Source: Actinomycetota bacterium (GTDB taxonomy: Bacteria; Actinomycetota; Coriobacteriia; Anaerosomatales; UBA912). From it: 40,043 bases of DNA. Shown one piece after another: positions 9,070-17,218 of the stretch; within the stretch, counting starts at the first letter, position 1, and each line of letters starts with the position of its first letter. The DNA is taken from NCBI GenBank assembly GCA_018334075.1, contig JAGXSC010000045.1:1-40043 (forward strand), in the 5' to 3' direction. The translations under genes were made by a program, and so were the position numbers. The notes under the pieces were generated by a model, which saw only the letters and a list, made by a program, of their open reading frames with translations, did not search any database and was not told the origin of the DNA.

Positions 9070-9539
9070 TCCGTCACCTCCCGCAAGAGGCCCATGATCC
9101 GCTTCTCTACCGCCTCCAGTTCGGCGTCGATCTCGGCAAGCGGTCTCGGCGGTTGGTACTGGAAGAATTCGCGGTTGAAGTTAATCTCGTACCCCACCTT
9201 GCCGATGCCGCCATCCTGTTCGTCCAGAGTGTCGCGGCCGATCCAGGCGTCCGCCACATAAGGGCGCACTTCGCGCAGCACGTAGCTGATGACGTCTTCC
9301 TTGAGCGGGATGTTTTCAAAATCCTTCAGGTTGGAGTCGGCCTCGTACTCGACATATTTCCCTTTCCCTGCCGAGTTGAGTCCAAGCAGGACTTTCATCT
9401 CATCGGGCGCAAGCTCGGGCAGGGTTTGGCCGGGAAACAGCGCTTCGTCCACATGGCGGGGATGCGGGCCGCTTTCGGCAAACTGTGAAACCACTTGATA
9501 GAGACGGTTTGCCTCTTCAAGTTTGGCAATCGGGGTCAT
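9066..9539 (-). pseudogene. hsdM: C-terminal remnant of type I DNA methyltransferase HsdM
   Basis: 157 aa against about 500-800 for an intact HsdM. The C-terminal 90 residues match the family tail: LKDFENIPLKEDVISYVLRE, PYVADAWIGRD, KVGYEINFNREFFQYQPPRP and LAEIDAELEAVEKRIMGLL. The AdoMet motif and the NPPF catalytic motif are absent. The first 55 residues are not recognised. The ATG overlaps the upstream HTH stop (ATGA), and the stop overlaps the rhuM start (GTGA), so it could still be translated. It cannot methylate DNA. Confidence 0.72.
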
Positions 9540-9772
9540 AGGTGAATATCCTTGTTATCGAGATTCAGCTTGCCTTGTCCCGCCATCCGCTCACAAAAAG
9601 CTTCGAATTGTTTTCTTGCGAGCTTGAAGGGAACCGTCTTGCCGTTTTCCCAGCGGTTGACCTCCTTGACCATCTCCGCAAAATTTTTCGGTGCTTTTGC
9701 CATATCGGTTTGCCCCAACTCCTGGTGCGCCGCCAATTCACTGGCAGCAATCAAGTGCGATTTGCCAAACAT
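9536..9772 (-). CDS. Small Xre-like HTH protein, possibly truncated
   Basis: 78 aa. It contains EVNRWENGKTVPFKLARKQF, the typical end of a Cro/C1 HTH (VNRWENGKTxPSKLA). The expected first helices (a QxxLAxxLGVSxxT-type stretch) are distorted: QELGQTDMAKAPKNFAEMV stands in their place. The first ATG has no clear ribosome binding site; a second ATG starts MAKAPKNF. It is the first frame after the tmRNA terminator and is coupled to the HsdM remnant. It could be a degraded control gene of the restriction locus. Confidence 0.5.
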   Translation of the reverse strand: MFGKSHLIAASELAAHQELGQTDMAKAPKNFAEMVKEVNRWENGKTVPFKLARKQFEAFCERMAGQGKLNLDNKDIHL

Positions 9773-9810
9773 ACAATTAGGCTTTCAATATAGCAGGTGA
9801 CAACGCACAG

Positions 9811-9858
9811 AAAAACAAAACCCGCCACCCCGGAGATTGACTCCAGAGGGACGGGTTT
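9811..9858 (-). terminator. Rho-independent terminator of ssrA
   Basis: On the minus strand AAACCCG ... CGGGTTT form the outer stem (9852-9858 with 9818-9824). A smaller GGAG/CTCC stem lies inside, and a T-rich run (TTTTGTTTTTC) follows. It lies about 13 nt past the CCA end of the tmRNA. Confidence 0.85.
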
Positions 9859-9870
9859 GTCTTTCGTAAA

Positions 9871-10223
9871 TGGTGGAGGCGCGGAGAATCGAACTCCGGT
9901 CCACGATACACGATCGGGAAGCATCTCCAGGCTCAGTCATCAGTGAGTTCTCGGCCGGCGCATTACCTGATGACACGCGGTGCGTCGTCCATGGCGGTTC
10001 AGGCTATAAGCAACACCATACCGCCTACGTGTGCTGCAGCAGTCCCCTAAGTGGCGCCTTACCGATGACGGGGACGCTCATCGGGTCGGCGTCGCTGCAC
10101 TATTTAGGCAGCGAGGGCGTAATCATTGTCGACGTTTATGCGTCGGTACCCCTGTTTTACGAGACGAGGAGATCTCGGCCTGCTTCTTCCGTCAAGCCTA
10201 TCGTGTCGAAACCAGTCGCCCCC
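9871..10223 (-). ncRNA. ssrA: tmRNA (ssrA)
   Basis: The 5' end GGGGGCGACTGGTTTCGACA is the canonical tmRNA start, and the 3' end carries the T-loop GTTCGATTC and an encoded CCA. The acceptor stem pairs GGGGGCG (10223-10217) with CGCCTCC, giving seven pairs including one G-U. The tag frame ends DNDYALAA and stops at 10106-10104. The usual alanine resume codon is not in frame: the codons before are ATA AAC GTC, and a GCA just upstream would read directly into TAA. tmRNA with SmpB rescues stalled ribosomes and tags the nascent chain for proteolysis. smpB and rnr lie just upstream on the same strand. Its 3' end is a frequent integration site, and the defence island starts here. Confidence 0.95.
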
Positions 10224-10283
10224 ATTCGCATGAGGAAATTCGACTTGTCAAAGTACATCCGGGCGCGCTTTGCCCGACTTACT

Positions 10284-10292
10284 ATTTTACCA
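10284..10292 (-). promoter_or_regulatory. Extended -10 promoter candidate for ssrA
   Basis: TGGTAAAAT on the minus strand, about 60 nt upstream of the mature tmRNA 5' end, would give a precursor with a leader removed by RNase P. No good -35 is seen 17 nt further upstream. A TTGACA at 10251-10246 is too close to the mature 5' end to serve as its -35 element. Confidence 0.4.
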
Positions 10293-10363
10293 GCCAGTGC
10301 AACTTCCACGCCATCGCTTCCCTGCCTGTTGGCAAAAGCCCGGGATAAGACGCGCAAGCGCGG

Positions 10364-10834
10364 CTATTGCCGAGGCGGTCGATCGCGCAGTGCCCGCTCC
10401 ATATCGCGCTTCTGATCACGCTCGGCTATGGTTGCACGCTTGTCGTAGAGCTTTTTGCCTCGCGCGAGACCGATCTCGATCTTCGCCCGATTGTCGGCGT
10501 TGAAGTAAAGCTTCGTGGGTACCAGGGTAAAGCCGCGCTCGGCGATCTTGCCTGCGAGGTAGCGTATCTCCTTTTTGTGCAGGAGTAGTCGCCTGACTCG
10601 GCGGGGCTCCAGATTGGCGCGATTGCCGTGCGAGTAAGGCGCGATGTGCAGGCCATGCACGAACGCTTCGCCGTGCTTGATGCCGACGTACGCATCGCGA
10701 AGGTTGGCGCCGCGGTCCCTTAGCGACTTGACTTCAGTGCCGCTGAGCTCGATCCCGGCCTCGAAGACCTCGTCAATAAAGTAATCGTGGTAGGCCTTCT
10801 TGTTTCCAGCTATGACTTTTATATCGCGTGGCAT
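10364..10834 (-). CDS. smpB: SsrA-binding protein SmpB
   Basis: 156 aa, normal for the family. It binds tmRNA and delivers it to stalled ribosomes, mimicking the codon-anticodon helix. Motifs: KAYHDYFIDEVFEAGIELSG, the GTEVKSLR segment, NLRDAYVGIKHGEAFVHGLH and GRR-like RKEI positions reading HKKEIRYLAGKI. The basic tail (KRATIAERDQKRDMERALRD) inserts into the mRNA path of the ribosome. Its ATG shares one base with the rnr stop (TGATG), so it is coupled to rnr. ssrA lies 140 nt downstream on the same strand, the classic rnr-smpB-ssrA order. Confidence 0.97.
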   Translation of the reverse strand: MPRDIKVIAGNKKAYHDYFIDEVFEAGIELSGTEVKSLRDRGANLRDAYVGIKHGEAFVHGLHIAPYSHGNRANLEPRRVRRLLLHKKEIRYLAGKIAERGFTLVPTKLYFNADNRAKIEIGLARGKKLYDKRATIAERDQKRDMERALRDRPPRQ

Positions 10835-12771
10835 CAGGATCCCAGTTCGAAGTCGATTCGTGCGTCGATCGTGCTGACGTTGGTAATTCTAACTGAAACA
10901 CGTTCTCCCAAACGGTACGATCGGCGTCTTTCCCGGCCGATCAGTGAGAAGCCGGCCGTATCCAGCTCATAGTAATCATCGACCATGCTCCGGACGTGCA
11001 CGAGTCCTTCGGCGGTGTTTTCAAGCTGGACAAAAAGCCCGTACGAATGCACCCCCGTGATGATGCCGTCGAAATCCTCGCCGATATGCTCGGCCATAAG
11101 CTGGGCGATCTTGAGGCGCACCGTTTCGTCCTCGGCGGCCTCGGCCTCGCGCTCCATGGTCGAAGAGTGATCGGCTATCCACTCCAGATCCTCGGCGGCG
11201 GCTAAGAGCTCCGGCGCCTTCGCTCCCTCTCTGAGCATGGCTCGAAGCAGCCTGTGAACCACCAGATCGGGGTATCGGCGGATGGGGCTCGTGAAATGTG
11301 AGTACGCGTCACTGGCGAGCCCGAAATGCGTGTCGGCGTAATCGGTGTACCGCGCTCGCTGCATCGCTCGAAGCAGAAGCGAGTTTATCAGGCGCTTTTC
11401 GGGCCGGTTGTGCGCGTACGCTATGATCCTGGCGAAGGTGGCGGGTGTCGCTCCGCGAACCTCGGTTATCGGATAGCCGAACTCCTTGAGCACAGCGGCC
11501 ACCGGCGACAGCGCATCTGGATCAGGCTCCTCGTGGATGCGGTAGACCATCGGCGCGCTGGCTTCAAGCATGTGCGCGGCAACAACCTCGTTGGCTCGGA
11601 TCATCGCCTCCTCGATCATGTTCGTCGCCTGCGTACGCTCGCGCAAGACCACCTCGAGCGGCGTGCCGTCATCGCTAAGCCTAACCTTCGCCTCGACGGT
11701 CTCGAAGTCTAGCCCGCCTCGGGCCAGGCGGCGCTTGCGTAAAAGCTCGGCGGCTCGGGCAAGCTCCTTGACGGCTTGTTCCAAATCCCGACCAGCCAGA
11801 CTCTCCTTTCCATCGAGAAAACGCTGAACTTGGTCGTAATCGAAGCGCATGTCCGACCTGATCACCGACGGAAAAAGCTCATAGCCAACAAGCGCACCGT
11901 TAGCGTCCAGATCCATCATCACCGAGAAAGCCAATCTGTCCTCGCCCGGATTCAGTGAGCACAGGTTGTTCGAAAGGTGCTCCGGGAGCATCGGCAGAAC
12001 CCTGTCGACGAGATAGACGCTTGTCCCGCGCTTGCGCGCTTCCAAATCTACGGGATCGTCCCATCTGACGTAGTGCCCGACATCGGCGATGTGAACGCCT
12101 AAGCGCAACACGCCATCTACCCGCTCGGCAGTGATCGCGTCATCGAAATCGCGGGCATCAGCGGGGTCGATCGTAAACGTGAGCTTGTCCCGAATATCTC
12201 GGCGATCCGGCTCGGCAAGCGCCTGTTCGACATCGAGCGTCTTCGATTCGGCGTGTGAAGTGACCTCAGGCGGAAACTCCGTGCGCAAGCCGTGCTGGCG
12301 GATGATGACCTCGATCTCCAGGCCGGGCGTTCCCTGAGGGCCTAAAACCTCCTCGATGACACCGGTCGCGCTTTGCTGCCGAGAAGGAAAAGCTGTTAGC
12401 CTGACAACCACGATGTCGCCAGGGCTGGCCTGGCCTGCGTCCTTGCGATGGACGAAGACGTCATGGTGAATGCGGGGGTCTACGGGAACGACCACGCCCA
12501 CCCGGGATTTGCTCTCAAAGCGCCCCACAAGGGTTTCATTCGCGCGCTCAAGGATTTTGAGTACGGCGCCGCTTCGTCCTTGCGCGGAGCGCCCGGCCTT
12601 GACCCGCACGCCAACCGTGTCGCCGTGCATCGCGCCTGCGGTCTCACGCGCACCGATATAGATGTCGCCTTCCGGCGCCGCGACAAACCCGAAGCCCTTG
12701 CGATTCATCGACAGCCGACCGACAATGAGCCCGCCGCGTCTGGCTTTGGCCAAACGTTTGCTTATAACCAC
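10834..12771 (-). CDS. rnr: Ribonuclease R
   Basis: 645 aa from GTG at 12771, with GGAGG seven nt upstream. A processive 3'-5' exoribonuclease that degrades structured RNA and works with tmRNA on stalled messages. It starts directly with a cold-shock/OB region (RGGLIVGRLSMNRKGFGFV), then the RNB catalytic domain with IDPADARDFDDA (201-212) carrying the metal-binding aspartates, and a C-terminal S1 domain (GIITGVHSYGLFVQLENTAEG). It is shorter than the E. coli enzyme (about 810 aa) because it lacks the N-terminal helix-turn-helix part and the long basic tail. It is coupled to smpB and divergent from a small plus-strand gene. Confidence 0.93.
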   Translation of the reverse strand: MVISKRLAKARRGGLIVGRLSMNRKGFGFVAAPEGDIYIGARETAGAMHGDTVGVRVKAGRSAQGRSGAVLKILERANETLVGRFESKSRVGVVVPVDPRIHHDVFVHRKDAGQASPGDIVVVRLTAFPSRQQSATGVIEEVLGPQGTPGLEIEVIIRQHGLRTEFPPEVTSHAESKTLDVEQALAEPDRRDIRDKLTFTIDPADARDFDDAITAERVDGVLRLGVHIADVGHYVRWDDPVDLEARKRGTSVYLVDRVLPMLPEHLSNNLCSLNPGEDRLAFSVMMDLDANGALVGYELFPSVIRSDMRFDYDQVQRFLDGKESLAGRDLEQAVKELARAAELLRKRRLARGGLDFETVEAKVRLSDDGTPLEVVLRERTQATNMIEEAMIRANEVVAAHMLEASAPMVYRIHEEPDPDALSPVAAVLKEFGYPITEVRGATPATFARIIAYAHNRPEKRLINSLLLRAMQRARYTDYADTHFGLASDAYSHFTSPIRRYPDLVVHRLLRAMLREGAKAPELLAAAEDLEWIADHSSTMEREAEAAEDETVRLKIAQLMAEHIGEDFDGIITGVHSYGLFVQLENTAEGLVHVRSMVDDYYELDTAGFSLIGRERRRSYRLGERVSVRITNVSTIDARIDFELGS

Positions 12772-12797
12772 TATTTCGCCTCCATCTTTGACAGCAA

Positions 12798-12806
12798 TGC
12801 TAGAAT
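12798..12806 (+). promoter_or_regulatory. Extended -10 element for the divergent plus-strand gene
   Basis: TGCTAGAAT, about 60 nt upstream of the TTG start at 12867. A TTTGACA sits only a few nt before it, too close to be a standard -35. The 95-bp divergent gap must also carry the rnr promoter, for which no clear hexamers are seen. Confidence 0.4.
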
Positions 12807-12866
12807 CTTATCCAAAATACGAAGGCACCGAAAATTTGCCGCCTGCTAGCCATACGGGAGACTCAA

Positions 12867-13298
12867 TTGAACTCAGGTAGACCACTTGCCCCTTGCTTCG
12901 TAGGAAGCGGCACCCTTACACATCCACTGGATATGGCAAGGGCGCTTGAAACGCTGGAATCAACTGATTATACCTACATGGTGGATGGTCAGGTTGTGGA
13001 AACAGGCGAAGCGGCTCTCGTGCGGCTCGTGATGGACAACTCGGCCGCCAGCATCATCGTGAATGGCTGCATATTTCTCAACATCTCGAGCTTTATCTAT
13101 CTGGACTTTAGCACCGAAGACGGCATCGTGGTTATGCGCCTGTACAGAGATGGCGCCGTGCTCGAACTAAGGGGCAATCCCGCCCGCGATCTGATTTCTG
13201 AGGGCGACCCTAATCCGACTGCCATTCGAATGGCCAAGCATCCGCGCTACTACCTCGAGCACTACATGATGGGCGAAGAGGACGAAGACGAGGACTGA
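12867..13298 (+). CDS. Conserved-looking hypothetical protein with acidic tail
   Basis: 143 aa, the only convincing plus-strand gene. The start is TTG at 12867, chosen because GGGAG lies six nt upstream; the next ATG (12933) has no ribosome binding site. No family is recognised. The protein begins with a short helical part (MARALETLESTDYTYMVDG), then an alternating hydrophobic, probably beta-rich core (SAASIIVNGCIFLNISSFIY, GIVVMRLYRDGAVLELRG), and ends in GEEDEDED. There is no signal peptide or membrane segment, so it is probably cytosolic. It is convergent with ctpA (52 nt between stops) and divergent from rnr. Codon use resembles the neighbours. Confidence 0.75.
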   Translation: MNSGRPLAPCFVGSGTLTHPLDMARALETLESTDYTYMVDGQVVETGEAALVRLVMDNSAASIIVNGCIFLNISSFIYLDFSTEDGIVVMRLYRDGAVLELRGNPARDLISEGDPNPTAIRMAKHPRYYLEHYMMGEEDEDED

Positions 13299-13350
13299 TC
13301 TCGCCTCACATGCGCGTGTCCAGGCACCTGCAACTGCTCGTGCGACGCCC

Positions 13351-14550
13351 TTAGAGCTCCTCGAGAACTAGCTCTATCGCCCGCTTGCGCTGTGTATCCG
13401 TAGCCTTATCTTCTTGAAGCGCAGGATCCATCTCCACGAGAACGTCCGGCTCGAGACCGACTCCGTTGATCTCGCGGCCCTTCGGCGTCACATAGTGGGC
13501 CGTGGTGAATTTGATGGCGCCGCCAAACGAGAGCTCGCGCACACTCTGTACGCTTCCCTTGCCGAAGCTTTTTTGACCGACGACACGCGCTCGGCCGTGA
13601 TCCTGCAATGCGCCGACCAGCACCTCACTTGCCGAGGCGGAATTCTCGTTCATCAACACGACCAGCGGCAGATCGATAGGATCGCGCCCGCTGGCTCGAT
13701 ATGCGTTGACAGCGCCGGAGCGATCCTCGACCGAGACGATCTTCCCATCGGGGATGAATATGGATGCGACGTCCACAGACGATTGCAGCAATCCACCCGT
13801 GTTGTCCCGCAAGTCGAGCACGAGTCCCTTAGCTCCGTCATCGGAAAGCGCCTGGATGGCGGCGCGAAGATCCGCTTCGGAGTTGTTGTTGAAGGTCATC
13901 AGGCGAACATATCCAACATCGCCCTGAAGCTCTTGGGTTACGTTTGGTATGTCTATCTTCGCCCGCTCTATCGTAAAGTCGAGCTTTTTCTCCTCGGCGG
14001 GTCGGAAAATCGTGACGCCTACCTTGGTGCCCTCCGGGCCGCGTACTCTTCGCACGACCTCCTGGGTCGTCCACTCTTCCCGCTCGACGTCGTCGATTCT
14101 CACGAATATGTCATCGGCCTTGATTCCGGCGCGCTCGGCCGGAGTGCCTTCGATCACGGAGATGACGTAGACGCCGCCATCACGCTGGCCGATGTTCACA
14201 CCGATTCCGAAGAACTCCCCTTCAGTCTGCTCGTTGAAGAACCCGAAGTGCTGCTCATCAAAGTAGAATGCGTGCTCGTCGCCCGTACCCTCCAAAAGCC
14301 CCCTGATAGCGCCTGCGCTCTTCGAGGCCTCAGAGGCGGGGCGCAGGGATTCACTGTCGAGAATTCGCTCGACCTCGAGGAGCTGCTCGACGAAGGTGCC
14401 ATCGGTAGCAGCAGGAGTACCACTAAACTTGTCGCTGAACGATTTGTCAAAGTCGGCGACTCGGCCAAAAAGTACGCCAACGACGAATACGGCCGCAACA
14501 AAGGCCAGCCCAAAGAAGATCGAAATGACGTAAATCCAACTACGCTTCAT
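13351..14550 (-). CDS. ctpA: C-terminal processing protease, S41 family
   Basis: 399 aa, membrane-anchored periplasmic or extracellular serine protease. The N-terminal membrane segment (about residues 5-28, ISIFFGLAFVAAVFVVGVLF) is followed by the CTP N-terminal helices and a PDZ domain (GIGVNIGQRDGGVYVISVIE, then AGIKADDIFVRIDD). The catalytic core has the Ser in NENSASASEVL and the Lys in VGQKSFGKGSVQ, the S41 Ser/Lys dyad. GAGG lies about 11 nt before the ATG. It follows ftsE-ftsX by 43 nt on the same strand; S41 proteases next to ftsEX are common and suggest a link to cell-wall hydrolase control at division. Confidence 0.93.
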   Translation of the reverse strand: MKRSWIYVISIFFGLAFVAAVFVVGVLFGRVADFDKSFSDKFSGTPAATDGTFVEQLLEVERILDSESLRPASEASKSAGAIRGLLEGTGDEHAFYFDEQHFGFFNEQTEGEFFGIGVNIGQRDGGVYVISVIEGTPAERAGIKADDIFVRIDDVEREEWTTQEVVRRVRGPEGTKVGVTIFRPAEEKKLDFTIERAKIDIPNVTQELQGDVGYVRLMTFNNNSEADLRAAIQALSDDGAKGLVLDLRDNTGGLLQSSVDVASIFIPDGKIVSVEDRSGAVNAYRASGRDPIDLPLVVLMNENSASASEVLVGALQDHGRARVVGQKSFGKGSVQSVRELSFGGAIKFTTAHYVTPKGREINGVGLEPDVLVEMDPALQEDKATDTQRKRAIELVLEEL

Positions 14551-14593
14551 GTTGTTACCATCCTCGAAGAGTACGGCGGCAGATACTGTAGCG

Positions 14594-15508
14594 TCACACT
14601 TTGAGGTAGCGACGAAGCGCTACTCCCGAGCCGATCAGGCCAATTACGATGCCTGCGGCAATCAGTACAAGCGAAAGCTGTACCATAGTAGTTTCGGTGA
14701 TATTGATCGGCAGGAACAGCAGCATCTCTTTTATACGGGGCACGAGTAGGAAGTACATGGCTGCTAGGGACGCTATCGCCAAAAACGCGCCAATGAGCGA
14801 TTGAATCACGCCTTCCAGCAGGAAGGGCGTCCTGATAAACCAGTTGCTCGCACCGACAAGCCGCATGATCCCGATCTCCTTGCGTCTCGCGTGAATCGCC
14901 AGACGAATCGTATTGGAGATAAAGATGAGACTTACCGAGGCAAGCATAACGATAAACACCACCGAGACAACGCGCATCATCCCGGTAAACGCGAACAGAT
15001 CTTCGATTATCTCGGCACCGTAAGCGAGTGAGCGCTCCGGCTCCTCTGGTCGATCCGCCACCTTGAGGAAGAGCTCACTGGCTTTTATCCTCTCGACCAT
15101 CACCTCAACCTCACGAGGGTCGTTCAGTTCGACGTCGAGCGAGGCGGGAAGCGGGTTTCTCTCCAGAACGTCCATGATCTCGCCACTAGCGGCCCACTGC
15201 TCCCTGAATCTTTCGAGCGCTTCTTCTTTCGTTATGTACTCGACGCTTTGAACAAGCGGATCCGACCTCACGAAGGATTGCAGCGCCTGGACATCCTCGG
15301 TGGCTGCGCCGTCCTTGATGAATACCTGTATCGAAACCTTATCCTCAAAGTCCCTCACGATATCGTTTACCACAGCGCCTACCAGCATCGACACGCCGAC
15401 GAGCAGCAGCGAAAGATAGATCGTGATAACCGCACCCAGGCTCATGACCCAGTTGCGATTGAAGTTTGTGATCGCCTCTCTTATGAAATAGCCGACATTA
15501 ATCGCCAT
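14594..15508 (-). CDS. ftsX: Cell division ABC transporter permease FtsX
   Basis: About 304 aa from ATG at 15508, which has GAGGAG nine nt upstream; ATG at 15514 is only three nt from the same site. FtsX has four membrane segments: one near residues 22-45 ([20 protein letters not shown]), an extracellular domain (residues about 50-170) that contacts peptidoglycan hydrolases, and three C-terminal helices ([57 protein letters not shown]). The cytoplasmic [15 protein letters not shown] loop couples to FtsE. It overlaps ftsE by 11 nt. With FtsE it activates cell-wall amidases or NlpC/P60 enzymes at the septum. Confidence 0.95.
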   Translation of the reverse strand: MAINVGYFIREAITNFNRNWVMSLGAVITIYLSLLLVGVSMLVGAVVNDIVRDFEDKVSIQVFIKDGAATEDVQALQSFVRSDPLVQSVEYITKEEALERFREQWAASGEIMDVLERNPLPASLDVELNDPREVEVMVERIKASELFLKVADRPEEPERSLAYGAEIIEDLFAFTGMMRVVSVVFIVMLASVSLIFISNTIRLAIHARRKEIGIMRLVGASNWFIRTPFLLEGVIQSLIGAFLAIASLAAMYFLLVPRIKEMLLFLPINITETTMVQLSLVLIAAGIVIGLIGSGVALRRYLKV

Positions 15509-16184
15509 AGCCATACACTCCTCGGCTTTGATCGCGGATAACTCGGCCATTCTCAAGCGCAATGACGCGCTTTCGCATCGAATCGACCATCTCTCGATCG
15601 TGGGTAGCGACGAGCACGGTTGTCCCCGTCTTGTTGATACGATTGAAAAGACTCATGATCCCGAGCGAGGTCGCGGGGTCCAGGTTTCCTGTCGGCTCAT
15701 CGGCGAGCAGGATCGGTGGCCGGTTCACAAACGCCCTTGCGATCGAAACCCGCTGCTGTTCGCCTCCGGAGAGCTCTCCGGGATAGCTGCCGAGCTTGTC
15801 TTCGAGCCCGACGAGCTTGAGCACTTCCGGCACCTGGGTCCGGATGACATGTCGGGAACGCCCGATCACCTCGAGCGCGAAAGCGACATTTTCGTACGCG
15901 GTCTTGTTGGGCAACAGCTTGAAGTCCTGAAAGACGCACCCAATGTTGCGGCGCAGATAAGGAACCTTCCAACTTTTGAGCTTATTCAAGTTTTGGCCCG
16001 CAACGATGATATTGCCCCTTGTGGGCAGTATTTCGCGCTGGAGCAGTTTAATAAACGTCGACTTGCCGGAGCCGGAGTGTCCAACCAAAAAGACGAACTC
16101 CCCCTGCTCGATCTCTACATCTACCTCGGCTAATGCCGGTCTGTCACTCCCATAAGTCTTTTCAATACCTTGCAAGCTAATCAT
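15498..16184 (-). CDS. ftsE: Cell division ATP-binding protein FtsE
   Basis: 228 aa ABC ATPase. Walker [10 protein letters not shown] (35-43), Q-loop in [20 protein letters not shown], signature [16 protein letters not shown], Walker [14 protein letters not shown] and switch His in [12 protein letters not shown]. The DEPTGNLDP and [11 protein letters not shown] elements are characteristic of FtsE. It partners FtsX at the division site. An 86-nt gap separates it from the upstream transketolase gene, so it may have its own promoter, though no clear hexamers are seen. Confidence 0.96.
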   Translation of the reverse strand: MISLQGIEKTYGSDRPALAEVDVEIEQGEFVFLVGHSGSGKSTFIKLLQREILPTRGNIIVAGQNLNKLKSWKVPYLRRNIGCVFQDFKLLPNKTAYENVAFALEVIGRSRHVIRTQVPEVLKLVGLEDKLGSYPGELSGGEQQRVSIARAFVNRPPILLADEPTGNLDPATSLGIMSLFNRINKTGTTVLVATHDREMVDSMRKRVIALENGRVIRDQSRGVYGYGD

Positions 16185-16270
16185 TTGGCTTGTCTCTCTT
16201 CATATAACCATCTCTTTATCTAGTCATCCCGGTTACGCGGGGCCATCCAGCAAGAATCTCAACTATCTTA

Positions 16271-17218
16271 TCAAATCTCTCGCTCGCCCCGCTTCTCAAG
16301 CAACCCTTTCGCCGCTTCAGCTATATGCCGTGACTTCAATCCAAAGTGCTCCATAAGCTCATCCGGCTCACCGGACGTGCCAAAAACGTCCCTGACTCCA
16401 ACCCTTGCCATCGGCGTTGGCGAATCTTCACAAAGAACCTCCGCAATTGCCGAGCCAAGTCCGCCGATGATGCTGTGCTCCTCGCAGACAACAACCGCGC
16501 GAGTTTTTCTCGCCGAGGACACAATCGTCCCCTCATCCAGCGGTTTTATCGTCGATACATCGATAATCTCGGCGGATATCCCCTCGGATGCCAGTATTTC
16601 GGCGGCCTCCAACGAGTTTGCCACCATGACCCCGCATGCGGCGATGGTTACGTCCGCGCCCTCCCGAAGAATATAGGCTCGCCCGATCTCAAAATCATGG
16701 CCTTGATCGTATATGGCAGGGACAGCCGCACGACCGAGACGCACATAGAATGGCCCGGGCGTAGCAGCCGCCGCGCGTAGCGCCCCGCATGCGGCGTGAT
16801 AGTCCGCCGGAACCAGCACCTTCATGCCTGGCAGCACCCGCATCAGCGCAATATCTTCGAGCATCTGATGGCTTCCGCCGTCGGGCCCTACCGTGATTCC
16901 GGAGTGTGTCGGCGCGAGCTTCACGTTCAGGTTCGAGTAGCACACCGTGTTGCGGACCTGGTCATAAGCTCTACCGGTCGCGAAGACCGCAAACGACCCG
17001 GTAAACGCGATCTTACCTGCGGCAGCGAGTCCTGCGGCAGTTCCGATCATGTTTTGCTCGGCGACGCCAGCGTTGAAAAACCTGTCGGGATACTCGGTGG
17101 CGAACTTGCAGGTGGTGGTCGATTTGGACAGGTCAGCCTCGACCGCCACAATGTCGTTGCCCTCTTGCGCAAGCCTGATCAAGGTCTCGCCAAACGCCTC
17201 GCGCGTAGCACGCTTCAC
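16271..17218 (-). CDS. Transketolase, C-terminal subunit
   Basis: 315 aa from GTG at 17218, which overlaps the stop of the N-terminal subunit by four nt (GTGA). It carries the pyrimidine-binding domain with the catalytic Glu in RFFNAGVAEQNMIGTAAGLA, and the C-terminal domain (DVSTIKPLDEGTIVSSARKT). With the adjacent subunit it forms one transketolase active site for the non-oxidative pentose phosphate pathway, using thiamine diphosphate. Split transketolases are common in archaea and many anaerobes. A related split enzyme with another ketose substrate cannot be excluded. Confidence 0.92.
   Translation of the reverse strand: MKRATREAFGETLIRLAQEGNDIVAVEADLSKSTTTCKFATEYPDRFFNAGVAEQNMIGTAAGLAAAGKIAFTGSFAVFATGRAYDQVRNTVCYSNLNVKLAPTHSGITVGPDGGSHQMLEDIALMRVLPGMKVLVPADYHAACGALRAAAATPGPFYVRLGRAAVPAIYDQGHDFEIGRAYILREGADVTIAACGVMVANSLEAAEILASEGISAEIIDVSTIKPLDEGTIVSSARKTRAVVVCEEHSIIGGLGSAIAEVLCEDSPTPMARVGVRDVFGTSGEPDELMEHFGLKSRHIAEAAKGLLEKRGEREI

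Noticed and set aside
10246-10251. TTGACA as the -35 of ssrA
   Set aside because: It would be only about 23-28 nt upstream of the mature 5' end with no -10 in between.
13414-14604. 396-codon plus-strand frame opposite ctpA
   Set aside because: It lies antisense to a clear S41 protease and shows no recognisable domain; such long shadows are expected in GC-rich genes.
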